Positions 34,501-41,793 of a stretch of DNA of 64,000 nucleotides are shown here, piece after piece. Numbering within the stretch: the first letter of the stretch is position 1; every line of letters starts with the position of its first letter. The notes under the pieces were generated by a model. That model had not been told where the DNA came from. It ran no database searches and saw only the letters and a program-made list of their open reading frames with translations. Origin of the DNA: DASYQD01 sp963837455 (lineage in GTDB: Bacteria > Acidobacteriota > Thermoanaerobaculia > Multivoradales > JAIOJS01); contig CAWINM010000012.1 in NCBI GenBank assembly GCA_963837455.1, forward strand, positions 124,001 through 188,000, in the 5' to 3' direction. The position numbers and the translations under genes were made by a program.

Positions 34501-36357
34501 CGCCGCGTCGCCCGCGGCCGGCGTCACCAGCACGTCGTTGTGGGTGACCTGGGCGATGCGCCAGGTCTGGGCGCCGAGCACGAAACGGTCGCCGACGACG
34601 CGCTCCCAGACGAACTCCTCGTCGAGCTCGCCGAGGCGCGCCAGCGAGCCGGAGAGGCGCAGGTGGAAGTAGCCGCGGTCGGGGATGGTGCCGCCGGCGG
34701 TGTAGAGCCAGCGCGCCGCGCCGGGGCGCGCCTTGACACTGCCGGCGAGGCGGTCGATGGCCACCCGCGGCGTGAGCTCCCGCACCCGCGAGTCGGCGTA
34801 GCGCCCGGCGAGCAGCTCGAGCACCAGCTCGAGCTGAGCGCGCGACAGCTCGTGGTAGGGATCACTGGTGCGCAGCTCGTCGTGGAGGTCGTCGACCTCG
34901 CGCTCCTCGACCGCCACCATCGACAGCACCACCTGGGTGAGCACGTCGAGGGGCGCGGCGATCGGGGAGAGCGGCTCGATGTCCTGCGCCAGAGCGGCGG
35001 CGGCGACGGTGGCGGACCGCAGCAGGTCGCGCCCGAACAGTGGATAGAAGCGGCCGCGCGAAACGGCGCCGACCGCGTGACCCGCGCGCCCCACGCGCTG
35101 CACCGTGCTCGCCACCGAGAACGGGCTCTGCACGAGGAGGACCTCGTCGAGCTCGCCGATGTCGATGCCGAGCTCGAGCGAGCTGGTGGCGACGAGCGCG
35201 GGAAGGCGCCCCTCCTTGAAGCGTCGTTCGACGGCGAGACGGATCTCGCGGGCCAGCGAGCCGTGATGGGCGTAGGCGAGCTCGACGGTCTCCCCCTCGT
35301 TGAGGAAGCGGGCGAGCTTCTCCGCCATGCGGCGGCTGTTGGTGAAGATGAGCGTCGTGCGGTTGGCGTGGATGCGCTCGCGCAGGGCGGCGAGGAACGG
35401 GCGCCAGAAGTCCTCGGGACGCGCGAGCGCCGGCCGATCCTCGCCTGGGGCCACGCCACCATGCGGCCCGGGAGCGGCTCGCGGGCCGCCGCGGAAGAGC
35501 CGCGGCGCGCCCACCTGAAGCGCGGGACCACGGGCGAGGGCGCCGCCACTCGCCTCGAGGCCGCCCGGAGCGGGATCGCCGGCGGTGCCGCCGTCGACCG
35601 GCAGCGGCGCGGGGAGCTCCACCGTCATCTCGTATACCTTGGAGGAGGCGCACTCGAGCACGGTCACGGGGCGCGGGCTGAAGCCGGCCGTCTCCCCGTG
35701 CCCATGGCGCACCCAGCCACCGATGAAGCGGGCGATGCGCGGCAGCGGCCGCACGGTGGCGGAGAGGGCGACGCGCTGGAACTCGCCGGCCAGTCGCACC
35801 AGGCGATCGACGCCGGTGATGAGGTGGGTGCCGCGCTTGCTGCCGGCGACCGCGTGCACCTCGTCGAGGATGACGGTGGCGACGCCGCCGAGCACCCCGC
35901 GACCGCTCGGCGAGCTGAGCAGCAGGTTGAGGCTCTCCGGGGTGGTGATGAGCACCTCGGGCGGGTGCCGCAGCATGCGCCGGCGCTCGGGCAGCGGAGT
36001 GTCGCCGCTGCGCACCGCCACCCGCACCGGCGCAGGTCCCACGCCGTTCCCCGTCCACGCCGCCGCGAGCTCGGCTAGCGGCGCCAGCAGGTTGCGCTCG
36101 ACGTCGTTGTTGAGGGCCTTGAGCGGCGAGACGTAGAGCACGCGCACCCGGCCGCCGTCCCAGGTGCCCGAGAGCAGGCGGTCGAGCGCCCAGAGGAAGG
36201 CAGCCAGGGTCTTGCCGCTGCCGGTCGGCGCCGTGGCGAGCAGGTGCTCGCCGCGGGCAATGGCCGGCCAGGCGCGCCGCTGCACCTCGGTGGGGGCGCC
36301 GAAGCGACGCTCGAACCAGCCGCGGACGATGGGATGGAAGGGTTCGAGGGGATCCAT
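31504..36357 (-). CDS. lhr: Lhr-family large ATP-dependent helicase
   Basis: This 1617-residue superfamily-2 DNA helicase of the long Lhr type exceeds the ~1540 residues of E. coli Lhr. The first RecA domain has Walker A (ATAPTGSGKT, 41-50), DEVH (165-168) and SAT (199-201). The second RecA domain (~315-480) has LIFTNSRRMAEKLARFL, TSSLELGIDIG and QRVGRAGH. Winged-helix, barrel and long C-terminal domains follow. A Gly/Ala/Pro-rich insertion at ~251-312 between the RecA halves is unusual. The family acts in DNA repair as a 3'-5' helicase. It stands alone, convergent with the Spy-like gene. Confidence 0.93.
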   Translation of the reverse strand: MDPLEPFHPIVRGWFERRFGAPTEVQRRAWPAIARGEHLLATAPTGSGKTLAAFLWALDRLLSGTWDGGRVRVLYVSPLKALNNDVERNLLAPLAELAAAWTGNGVGPAPVRVAVRSGDTPLPERRRMLRHPPEVLITTPESLNLLLSSPSGRGVLGGVATVILDEVHAVAGSKRGTHLITGVDRLVRLAGEFQRVALSATVRPLPRIARFIGGWVRHGHGETAGFSPRPVTVLECASSKVYEMTVELPAPLPVDGGTAGDPAPGGLEASGGALARGPALQVGAPRLFRGGPRAAPGPHGGVAPGEDRPALARPEDFWRPFLAALRERIHANRTTLIFTNSRRMAEKLARFLNEGETVELAYAHHGSLAREIRLAVERRFKEGRLPALVATSSLELGIDIGELDEVLLVQSPFSVASTVQRVGRAGHAVGAVSRGRFYPLFGRDLLRSATVAAAALAQDIEPLSPIAAPLDVLTQVVLSMVAVEEREVDDLHDELRTSDPYHELSRAQLELVLELLAGRYADSRVRELTPRVAIDRLAGSVKARPGAARWLYTAGGTIPDRGYFHLRLSGSLARLGELDEEFVWERVVGDRFVLGAQTWRIAQVTHNDVLVTPAAGDAAMAPFWRGEDNDGAFHLACRVGELLAWADGFLADHPTAALPGALAERYPLRPAAAAELARYLEGQRAATGPQLPHRRRLLIERVRDPQAPDPRPRLVLHTFWGGQVNRPLAMVLAAAWEERFGTRLEATHDDDAIALELPHELPTELAGDDLLALVDRERLLPLLRRRLEGSGFFGARFRENAGRALLLPRGDPGHRVPLWLNRQRSKRLLDAVRGFSDFPLLLETWRTCLQDEMDLAALRDLLGEVERGEIEVMEVTTGKPSPFAANLGWKQTNRLMYEDDTPEGGPSRLGDDLISEVALSAALRPRVPPAVAEELRRKLQRTWPGYAPSPDELADWVRERLAVPLPEWRELLDAARRDQGLTEEELETALAASLSRVVALRLAGATRTAAGGGVAATGDAEPGRDPEPLITAVELLPRLLAVLDVGDGAVELAPPLAPHRAMSAAAAAELLARARRASPVAGDEPATGLGGLLAEWLRYYGPVARAGLAATWRLDPARLVPALDELVDDQRIAVGELLAGVDVEQVCDVENLARLLRMVRAAARPRLAPQPVAHLPLFFAVQQGLVPRRDGIDGLQAALERLFGWAAPAALWESDLLPARLEPYHPGWLDTLLQETDLVWVGAGRERLTFAFPEDVALLRREGGAIEGAALDEERGAGDLDRDEGEGPAPVYGEGATDEDDRSAAAAGPLFPGPGRFTLPELLPHSGGDSAKLTARLWSQAWSGAVTNDTFAAVRKGALSRFRPAALETAQPAPGLTGGRLGGRRGFARWQSSRAFSGRWYPLPTVDPDAVADPLEREERQKERARLLLHRYGVVFRELLLREVPELAWRQVFRSLRLMELSGEVAAGAFFDGVPGPQFASPAAVRRLRRDLPADAVWWVHALDPAAPCGLALESLRGRFPRRAAGTHLVFQGSSLALTSEGRGRRLRFLVPPEHPRIGDLLEVFRVQLTRGFAPWRSVEVQEINDEPAATSPYAAVLAARSQLSSTASGLRLWRRY

Positions 36358-36721
36358 CGGGAAGGGGCTGCGGCGTTGCTGCCGGCGCCGCCGAGCGCGA
36401 CGTTACACCGGCGCGGCCGCGGCGCGGGGTCGCTGCTTCCCCGCGCCGACCCCACCTCTTCGTAGGGGGCCACGAGTCGGCTGGGGACGTCACGCCGCCT
36501 GGCGGCGCGCGCGGCTGTACCGTGGGCCTGCAGCATTCTTCCCTGGCGCTCCCTGGCACGCGGTAGCATGGTCGTCGTCGTGGAGGGCACGCCGATGGTG
36601 GCGGGGCAGACGGCGTGAGGGAGCCGTCCGAGCCCAGGACCGTCGACCTGAGCAGGCCGTCGCGATCGCCTTGCCTCCGCCGCACGGCCCTGGCCGCCGT
36701 CTCCGCGGATGCGACGCAGCG
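36358..36721. other. Intergenic region between divergent lhr and receiver genes
   Basis: 364 bases separate the start of lhr from the GTG of the receiver gene and must hold promoters for both. A 16-codon ATG frame near 36567 is not convincing as a gene. I see no clear promoter, repeat or RNA gene. Confidence 0.5.
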
Positions 36722-37135
36722 GTGACCGGCGCGGCTGTCGCTCACGGCGTGCGGGCGGTGGTGATCGACGACTCGGCCTTCCAGTGCAAGGCGCTGCGGC
36801 AGATGCTCGAGAGTCGCTACGGCGACCGGGTCCGGGTGGAGACCTACAGTGACCCGGTGCAGGCGCTCGCACACCTCGGGCCCGGGGTCGGTCTCCTGCT
36901 GCTCGACTGGGAGACGCCGACGCTCGACGGAGCCGCAGTGCTCGAGGAGGCGCGCCGCCGCGGCGTCGACCTCAAACGGGTGATCGTCCGTTCCAGCCAC
37001 CACGCCGACGAGCTGCACCGGCAGTTCGACGGCCGCGGCTGTCTCTGCGTCATCGAGAAGGGGGAGCGCGAGCAGCAGTCGGCGTTCCTGATGATCCTCG
37101 ACGGCATCGTGCGGCGCAGCGGCCGCGGCGAGTGA
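36722..37135 (+). CDS. Stand-alone response-regulator receiver protein (CheY-like)
   Basis: This 137-residue single-domain receiver has acidic residues Asp16/Asp17 (VVIDDSAF), phospho-acceptor Asp62 (LLLLDWETPTLDG), switch Ser in VIVRSSHH and conserved Lys113 (CVIEKGE). With no output domain it must act through protein contacts, as CheY or Spo0F do. The GTG start at 36722 gives the expected length, and the open frame further upstream is unrelated. No kinase is adjacent. It is convergent with the cNMP-PilZ gene, which suggests but does not prove a shared signalling theme. Confidence 0.82.
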   Translation: MTGAAVAHGVRAVVIDDSAFQCKALRQMLESRYGDRVRVETYSDPVQALAHLGPGVGLLLLDWETPTLDGAAVLEEARRRGVDLKRVIVRSSHHADELHRQFDGRGCLCVIEKGEREQQSAFLMILDGIVRRSGRGE

Positions 37136-37155
37136 GGAGCGGGCGCGTGCGGCGC

Positions 37156-37887
37156 TCAGCCGCCGCCGAGCCGCCGCAGCAGGCGGTAGACCTGGCGCTC
37201 GTGGCCAGGTGGCTGGTTGGTGAACGCCAGGCCGACGGCGTGCTCGTCGCGCCAGGCGATACGAGCCTCGACCTGCAGGGACTCCCCCTCGCTTCCCAGT
37301 GCGAAGCGCACGGCGGCTCCCACCGTCCACTCCACCGGTGCGCCGTCGAGCGACAGACCGCCCAGGGAGAGGTTCACCAGCTCCGACGCCACGATCCTGC
37401 CGTCGGAAAGCTGCAGCCGGACCGGCGCGCGCAGGCGGATGCGCACCTCGGCCTGCTGTCCGAGCTCGAGCGCAGCAGCCGAGTTGCGGCTCCGTCTGCG
37501 GGCGGCGGTGTTCTGGATGCGCAGTGCGAGCTGGGGCTCCGACCGCAGCAGCTCGGCGAGCGGCCCTCGCGACAGGCAGAGCAGGCTGCAGTCGGTGGCG
37601 GCGCGAGCGGAGGCGGTGCGTCGGGTCTCGTCGAACAGGCACAGCTCGCCGAGCAGCTCGCCGGGCCCGACGCGGGCGAGCAGCTGCATGGCGCTGCCCA
37701 CCTGGTCGCGGAAGACGGTCACCGTTCCCGACAGGACGAGGTAGACGGTGTCGGCGTCCTCGCCGTGCGCGAAGATCAGCCGCCCCGCGGGAACCGGGAT
37801 CTCCGCACAGTGCGCGGCAAGCGCGTGGAGGCGCTCGGGAGCGAGATCGGCGAACGTCTCGCTGCGGGCGAGGAGCTCCGTGAGCAT
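37156..37887 (-). CDS. Cyclic-nucleotide-binding domain fused to PilZ domain
   Basis: In this 243-residue cytosolic protein residues ~10-125 are a Crp-type cNMP-binding domain (GRLIFAHGEDADTVYLVLSG, GELLGELCLFDETRRTASARA, the GE..R phosphate cassette being recognisable). Residues ~140-240 are a PilZ domain, the c-di-GMP receptor fold, with an RxxxR (RIRLR) followed by NLSLGG. There is no DNA-binding helix-turn-helix. It could integrate cAMP/cGMP-type and c-di-GMP signals, and a GGDEF/EAL enzyme is encoded at 23-25 kb. Partner and output are unknown. Confidence 0.85.
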   Translation of the reverse strand: MLTELLARSETFADLAPERLHALAAHCAEIPVPAGRLIFAHGEDADTVYLVLSGTVTVFRDQVGSAMQLLARVGPGELLGELCLFDETRRTASARAATDCSLLCLSRGPLAELLRSEPQLALRIQNTAARRRSRNSAAALELGQQAEVRIRLRAPVRLQLSDGRIVASELVNLSLGGLSLDGAPVEWTVGAAVRFALGSEGESLQVEARIAWRDEHAVGLAFTNQPPGHERQVYRLLRRLGGG

Positions 37888-37978
37888 CCCGGTCGGGCCG
37901 CCGCCAGCTTAGTACACCGGCCGGCGGCGTGCCGGCGGCCGGCTCCCGTCGACCGGCTGCTATGCTCGCCGCACCGCG

Positions 37979-39901
37979 ATGAGCCAAGTCCCCGGACCCG
38001 TGGAGGCCGGCGGGGCCGGCGCCGCCGGGGGACCCGTGCCGGCGGCAGCGGCACGCGAGGCAGCGAGGGAGGACCGGCCGCGGGTCGAGATCGCTGCCGC
38101 GCGGCGGCTGCGGCCGGCGACGCTGGGCCTCGCGCTCGCCGGCCTCACCCTGGCGGTGTTCCTGCCGGCGTTGCACTGCGGCTTCGTGCAGCTCGACGAC
38201 CCGCAGACCATGCCGCGCTACGCGCCGCTCCTGCACGGTCTCAGCGGCGAGGGGTTGCGCCTCGCCTTCACCTCGCCGTTCTTCGGTCATTGGGCGCCGT
38301 TGACGGTGATCTCGGTGATGCTCGACTGGCAGCTCTGGGGAGCGGCCCCTCTCGGCCACCACCTCACGAATCTCCTGCTCCACGCCGCCAACGCGGTGAT
38401 GGTGTTTCTCCTCTGGCAGCGGCTGACCGGCCGTGCATGGCGGGCCCTGACGGTGGCGGCGTTGTTCGCGCTCCATCCGCTCCGCGTCGAGCCTGTGCTC
38501 TGGCTGACCGGGCGCAAGGACCTGCTCAGCGCCGCCGGGGCGCTGCTCGCGCTGCTGCTCTACGTGCGCTGGCGGGAGAAGCCATCGCGTCGCCGGTACG
38601 TCGCGGTGGTGGCGACCCTGGGTCTGGCTTTGCTGGCCAAGGCCACCGCGGTGGTGGTCCCGGGGCTGATGCTGCTGCTCGACTACTGGCCGCTCGGTAG
38701 CCTCGAGGCGCCGCCTCGTCCGGGCGGGAGCGATGCCGCGCTGCCGGCGCTTCGGCCCCTGCGGCAGCTCGTGACGCTGCTGGTGGAGAAGATGCCGCTG
38801 CTGGTGATGGCGGCCCTCACCGGGGTCGGGGCCCTGCTGGCGGCCGAGGTCGGTGGCGCCATCGCCGACCTCGGAGCCCTGACGCTGCCGGAGCGGCTGG
38901 CCAACGCCGTGGTGGGCTACGCCCGCTACCTCGGCAAGACCTTCTGGCCGGCAGGCCTCACCGCCTTCTACCCGTACCACCCCTGGCCCTGGACCCGGGT
39001 GGCCGCCGCCGCAGCGCTCTTCGCGACGCTCACCGCCGGCGCCCTGGGGGCGCGTCGACGGTGGCCATGGCTCACGGTGGGCTGGTTGTGGTGGGTGGCT
39101 TGCCTGCTGCCGGTGAGCGGTGTCCTGCAGGCGGGGGGGCAGGCGATGGCCGACCGCTACACCTACCTGGCATCGATCGGGCTCACGATGGTGGTGGTGT
39201 GGGCGGTCGCCGAGCTGGCGCCGGATCGCCGCTGGCGGCGCCCGGCCCTCGCCGCGCTGGCGGCGGTGGCGGTGGCGGCCTGCAGCGCCGGCACGCGGCT
39301 TCAGATCCCCACCTGGCGCGACAGCGCGGCGCTGTTCCGCCGCATGATCGCAGTGACGCCCGACAACCACTTCGGGGAGCTCAACCTGGGCACCTGGCTC
39401 TTGGGGCAGGGGCGCCCGGCCGAGGCGATCCTCCACCTGCGTCACGCCATCGAGCTGCGGCCGGAGATCGCGCTCTCCCACGCCAACCTGGGACGCGCTC
39501 TGCGCAGCACAGGTGACCGCGCCGGGGCCGAGGCCGAGCTGCGACAGGCGATCCGGCTGGCGCCCGAGCACCCGGCCGCCCACTTCGAGCTGGCGAGGGT
39601 CTACGCGGAGGACGGCAGGTTCGGGCTGGCCGCCGGGCACCTCGCCGAGGTGATCGCCGAGCAGCCGACCGACGCCGCGGCGTGGCGGGCCCTGTCGTCT
39701 CTGCTGGCCCGCCCCGAGCGCCGGGGTCAGGCGCTTGCCTACGTGCGCGCCGTGGCCCGAAGCCACCCGCAGTCCGAGGCCCTGCGACGGCTCGTCGCCG
39801 CCCTCGCGTCGGCCGCGCCGCGACCCGCCAACACGAGCGCTCCGTCTGCTGGCGGCGAGCCCGCTACCGCGCCAGCGCCTCGCGCACCAGGTCGGCGGTG
39901 A
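37979..39901 (+). CDS. TMTC-like polytopic membrane protein with C-terminal TPRs
   Basis: The first ~430 residues of this 640-residue protein form about ten membrane helices with the pattern ALFALHPLRVEPVLWLTGRKD, GYARYLGKTFWPAGLTAFYPY and QAMADRYTYLASIG. These are typical of bacterial proteins related to eukaryotic TMTC O-mannosyltransferases, with an acidic LDDPQ in the first external loop. Residues ~450-610 are three to four TPRs (HFGELNLGTWLLGQGRPAEAILHLRHAIELRP). A protein-glycosylation role (GT-C fold) is inferred. The 3' end overlaps the convergent AAA gene by 38 bases. Confidence 0.82.
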   Translation: MSQVPGPVEAGGAGAAGGPVPAAAAREAAREDRPRVEIAAARRLRPATLGLALAGLTLAVFLPALHCGFVQLDDPQTMPRYAPLLHGLSGEGLRLAFTSPFFGHWAPLTVISVMLDWQLWGAAPLGHHLTNLLLHAANAVMVFLLWQRLTGRAWRALTVAALFALHPLRVEPVLWLTGRKDLLSAAGALLALLLYVRWREKPSRRRYVAVVATLGLALLAKATAVVVPGLMLLLDYWPLGSLEAPPRPGGSDAALPALRPLRQLVTLLVEKMPLLVMAALTGVGALLAAEVGGAIADLGALTLPERLANAVVGYARYLGKTFWPAGLTAFYPYHPWPWTRVAAAAALFATLTAGALGARRRWPWLTVGWLWWVACLLPVSGVLQAGGQAMADRYTYLASIGLTMVVVWAVAELAPDRRWRRPALAALAAVAVAACSAGTRLQIPTWRDSAALFRRMIAVTPDNHFGELNLGTWLLGQGRPAEAILHLRHAIELRPEIALSHANLGRALRSTGDRAGAEAELRQAIRLAPEHPAAHFELARVYAEDGRFGLAAGHLAEVIAEQPTDAAAWRALSSLLARPERRGQALAYVRAVARSHPQSEALRRLVAALASAAPRPANTSAPSAGGEPATAPAPRAPGRR

Positions 39902-41018
39902 GACGCAGACGGTGCCGGCCCTCGCCGAGGGGCTCGAGGGTGTCCTGGCCCCAGGGGTCGAACTCGAAGGCGTTGACGAGGTCGGTGAAGATCGGCCGCA
40001 GCGAGCGAGCGCCGGTGCGGGCCTCTCGCGCGGCGCGCTCCGCGATCAGCGCCGCCGCCAGCTCCTCGATCTCGAGCTCGATGCCCATCACCGCGAAGAA
40101 GCTGCGCGAGCGCACGAAGGGGGAGTCGAAGGAGTGGAGCAGGATCTCGCGCAGCGTCTCGGCGCCGAGGTCGTTGAGCAGCACCGTCTGATCGAAGCGG
40201 GCCAGGAACTGCGGCACGATGCCGTACTCGAAGAGGTCCTGCGCCTTGAGGAAGTCGGCTAGCGAGAAGCGGGTCTCGATGCGCACCTGCCCGTCGGCGG
40301 TGCGGATGGTGTGGGTGCGCAGCCGCTCACCACTGCCCGGCTTGGTGACACGCTCGTAGACCTGATCGTAGATCCCCTCGAAGGCGCCGCCGCAAAGAAA
40401 CATCATGCGCGTGGTGTCGACGTCGAGGGTGAGCGCGCGTTCCTCGCCGTCCACCCAGGCGTGAGTCTTGTGGGCGACGAGCTCGCCCTCCATCAAGGTG
40501 AGCAGGCCCTGCTGCAGCACGACGCCGATGGCGTTGGGGCGGCCGGCGACCACCGACGACATCTTGTCGATCTCGTCGACGCAGATGGTGGCGCGCTCGA
40601 TCGCTTCCTTGAGGTCGGCAGCGGAGGGCCTGGCGCCGAGGATGGCGCGCGCCCGTTGCTCGACCGCGGTGAGCAAGCGGTCGGGACGGAACTCCATGCG
40701 GTCGGAGTCGACCAGCAGGTTGGCGTTGATGATGGTGACCGAGCGGAAGGGCCGGTACTCCGGCACCTCGTGGTAGAGGCGCTGGATGTTGTTCATGATC
40801 GTCGTCTTGCCGGTCCCGGAGGGCCCCACCAGCAACAGGTTGCCGGAGACCTTGCCGGTGGTGTGCTTGTAGATCGCCACCGAGACGTGGCGTAGTGCCT
40901 TGTCCTGGCCGAGCACGCCGCGACGCAGCTCACCGAAGATGAAGGTCGGCCGGATCTCGGTGAGCGGTCGCCCGGCGGCGGCTGTCTCGACGTCCTGGAT
41001 CATGGTGTGGCTGGGCAT
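39864..41018 (-). CDS. ClpX-like AAA+ ATPase without zinc-binding domain
   Basis: This 384-residue AAA+ protein is related to ClpX/HslU: GVLGQDKALRHVSVAIYKH, Walker A GPSGTGKT (65-72), Walker B ICVDEID (145-151), a pore-side loop and a sensor-2 region near FDQTVLLNDLGAETLREILL. It lacks the N-terminal four-cysteine zinc domain of ClpX and lacks an obvious ClpP-docking IGF loop, so it may be a protease-independent unfoldase or remodeller. It is followed, 36 bases on, by the lytic transglycosylase gene on the same strand. Confidence 0.85.
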   Translation of the reverse strand: MPSHTMIQDVETAAAGRPLTEIRPTFIFGELRRGVLGQDKALRHVSVAIYKHTTGKVSGNLLLVGPSGTGKTTIMNNIQRLYHEVPEYRPFRSVTIINANLLVDSDRMEFRPDRLLTAVEQRARAILGARPSAADLKEAIERATICVDEIDKMSSVVAGRPNAIGVVLQQGLLTLMEGELVAHKTHAWVDGEERALTLDVDTTRMMFLCGGAFEGIYDQVYERVTKPGSGERLRTHTIRTADGQVRIETRFSLADFLKAQDLFEYGIVPQFLARFDQTVLLNDLGAETLREILLHSFDSPFVRSRSFFAVMGIELEIEELAAALIAERAAREARTGARSLRPIFTDLVNAFEFDPWGQDTLEPLGEGRHRLRLTADLVREALAR

Positions 41019-41054
41019 CTCGATGGGTGCATACGGGTGGTGGCGCCGAGGCGT

Positions 41055-41765
41055 TCAGCGGGTCGACGCGACGACGGGCGCCACGGAGGGGGCGCCGAGG
41101 GCTGCCAGCACCCGTCGCACGTACTCCTGGGTCTCGCGGTAGGGTGGGATCCCGCCGTAGCGGTCGACCGCGTGCTCGCCGGCGTTGTAGGCGGCGAACA
41201 CTCGCACCGGGTCCTCGCCGAAACGGTCGACGAGGAAGCGCAGGTAGCGGGTGCCGGCCTCGAGGTTGCGCGCGGGGGAGAACAGCTCCTCGGCGCTGAC
41301 GCCGAAGCGGGCCGCCGTCGCCGGCATCAGCTGCATCAGACCGCGCGCGCCCTTGTGCGACAGCGCCCGGGCGTCGAAGGCGGACTCGACGCGGATGAGC
41401 GCCGCCACCACCGCCGGGTTGACCTGGAAGCGCAGCGCCACCGCCAGTACCTCGGCGCCGAACGGGGTGTCCGGCTGCGCCGCGTCGCTGGGGAGCGCGA
41501 GCACGACGGCGGCCACCGCCGAGGCCGGCGGCGGGTCCGGGGCGGGCTCGATCTCGTCGGCGAGGATGCGATCGACGCGCAGCAGCGAGAGGGTGAGCAC
41601 GCCCCCGGAAGGGAGGGTGAGGCGGGCGCGGTCGCCGGCGAGCTGGTAGCTCTTCACCTTGATCACGTCGCCACCCTGCAGCAAGACCAGCTCGGCGCGC
41701 GCAGCTGGTGCGGCGACGGCGAGCGCGAGCAGCGCGAGACCGAACCGACGGAGCATGAGCTCCAT
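41055..41765 (-). CDS. Lytic murein transglycosylase (SLT domain)
   Basis: This 236-residue exported protein has a signal peptide (LRRFGLALLALAVAAPAARAE), a short beta domain (25-70) and a C-terminal SLT domain. Catalytic Glu127 sits in ALIRVESAFD, followed by SHKGARGLMQLMPATAARFGV and AAYNAGEHAVDRYGGIPPYRETQEYV. It cleaves peptidoglycan glycan strands to anhydromuropeptides. The start could be ATG 41765 or the ATG three codons later. It is flanked by the AAA and SpoIIE-type phosphatase genes on the same strand. Confidence 0.9.
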   Translation of the reverse strand: MELMLRRFGLALLALAVAAPAARAELVLLQGGDVIKVKSYQLAGDRARLTLPSGGVLTLSLLRVDRILADEIEPAPDPPPASAVAAVVLALPSDAAQPDTPFGAEVLAVALRFQVNPAVVAALIRVESAFDARALSHKGARGLMQLMPATAARFGVSAEELFSPARNLEAGTRYLRFLVDRFGEDPVRVFAAYNAGEHAVDRYGGIPPYRETQEYVRRVLAALGAPSVAPVVASTR

Positions 41766-41793
41766 GGTAACCGATGGGCGGAAGCTTCGATCC

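Noticed and set aside
34862..39766. A 1634-codon minus-strand open frame
   Set aside because: It crosses the start of lhr, the receiver gene and the TMTC-like gene in the wrong frames and has only low-complexity Arg/Ala/Pro composition.
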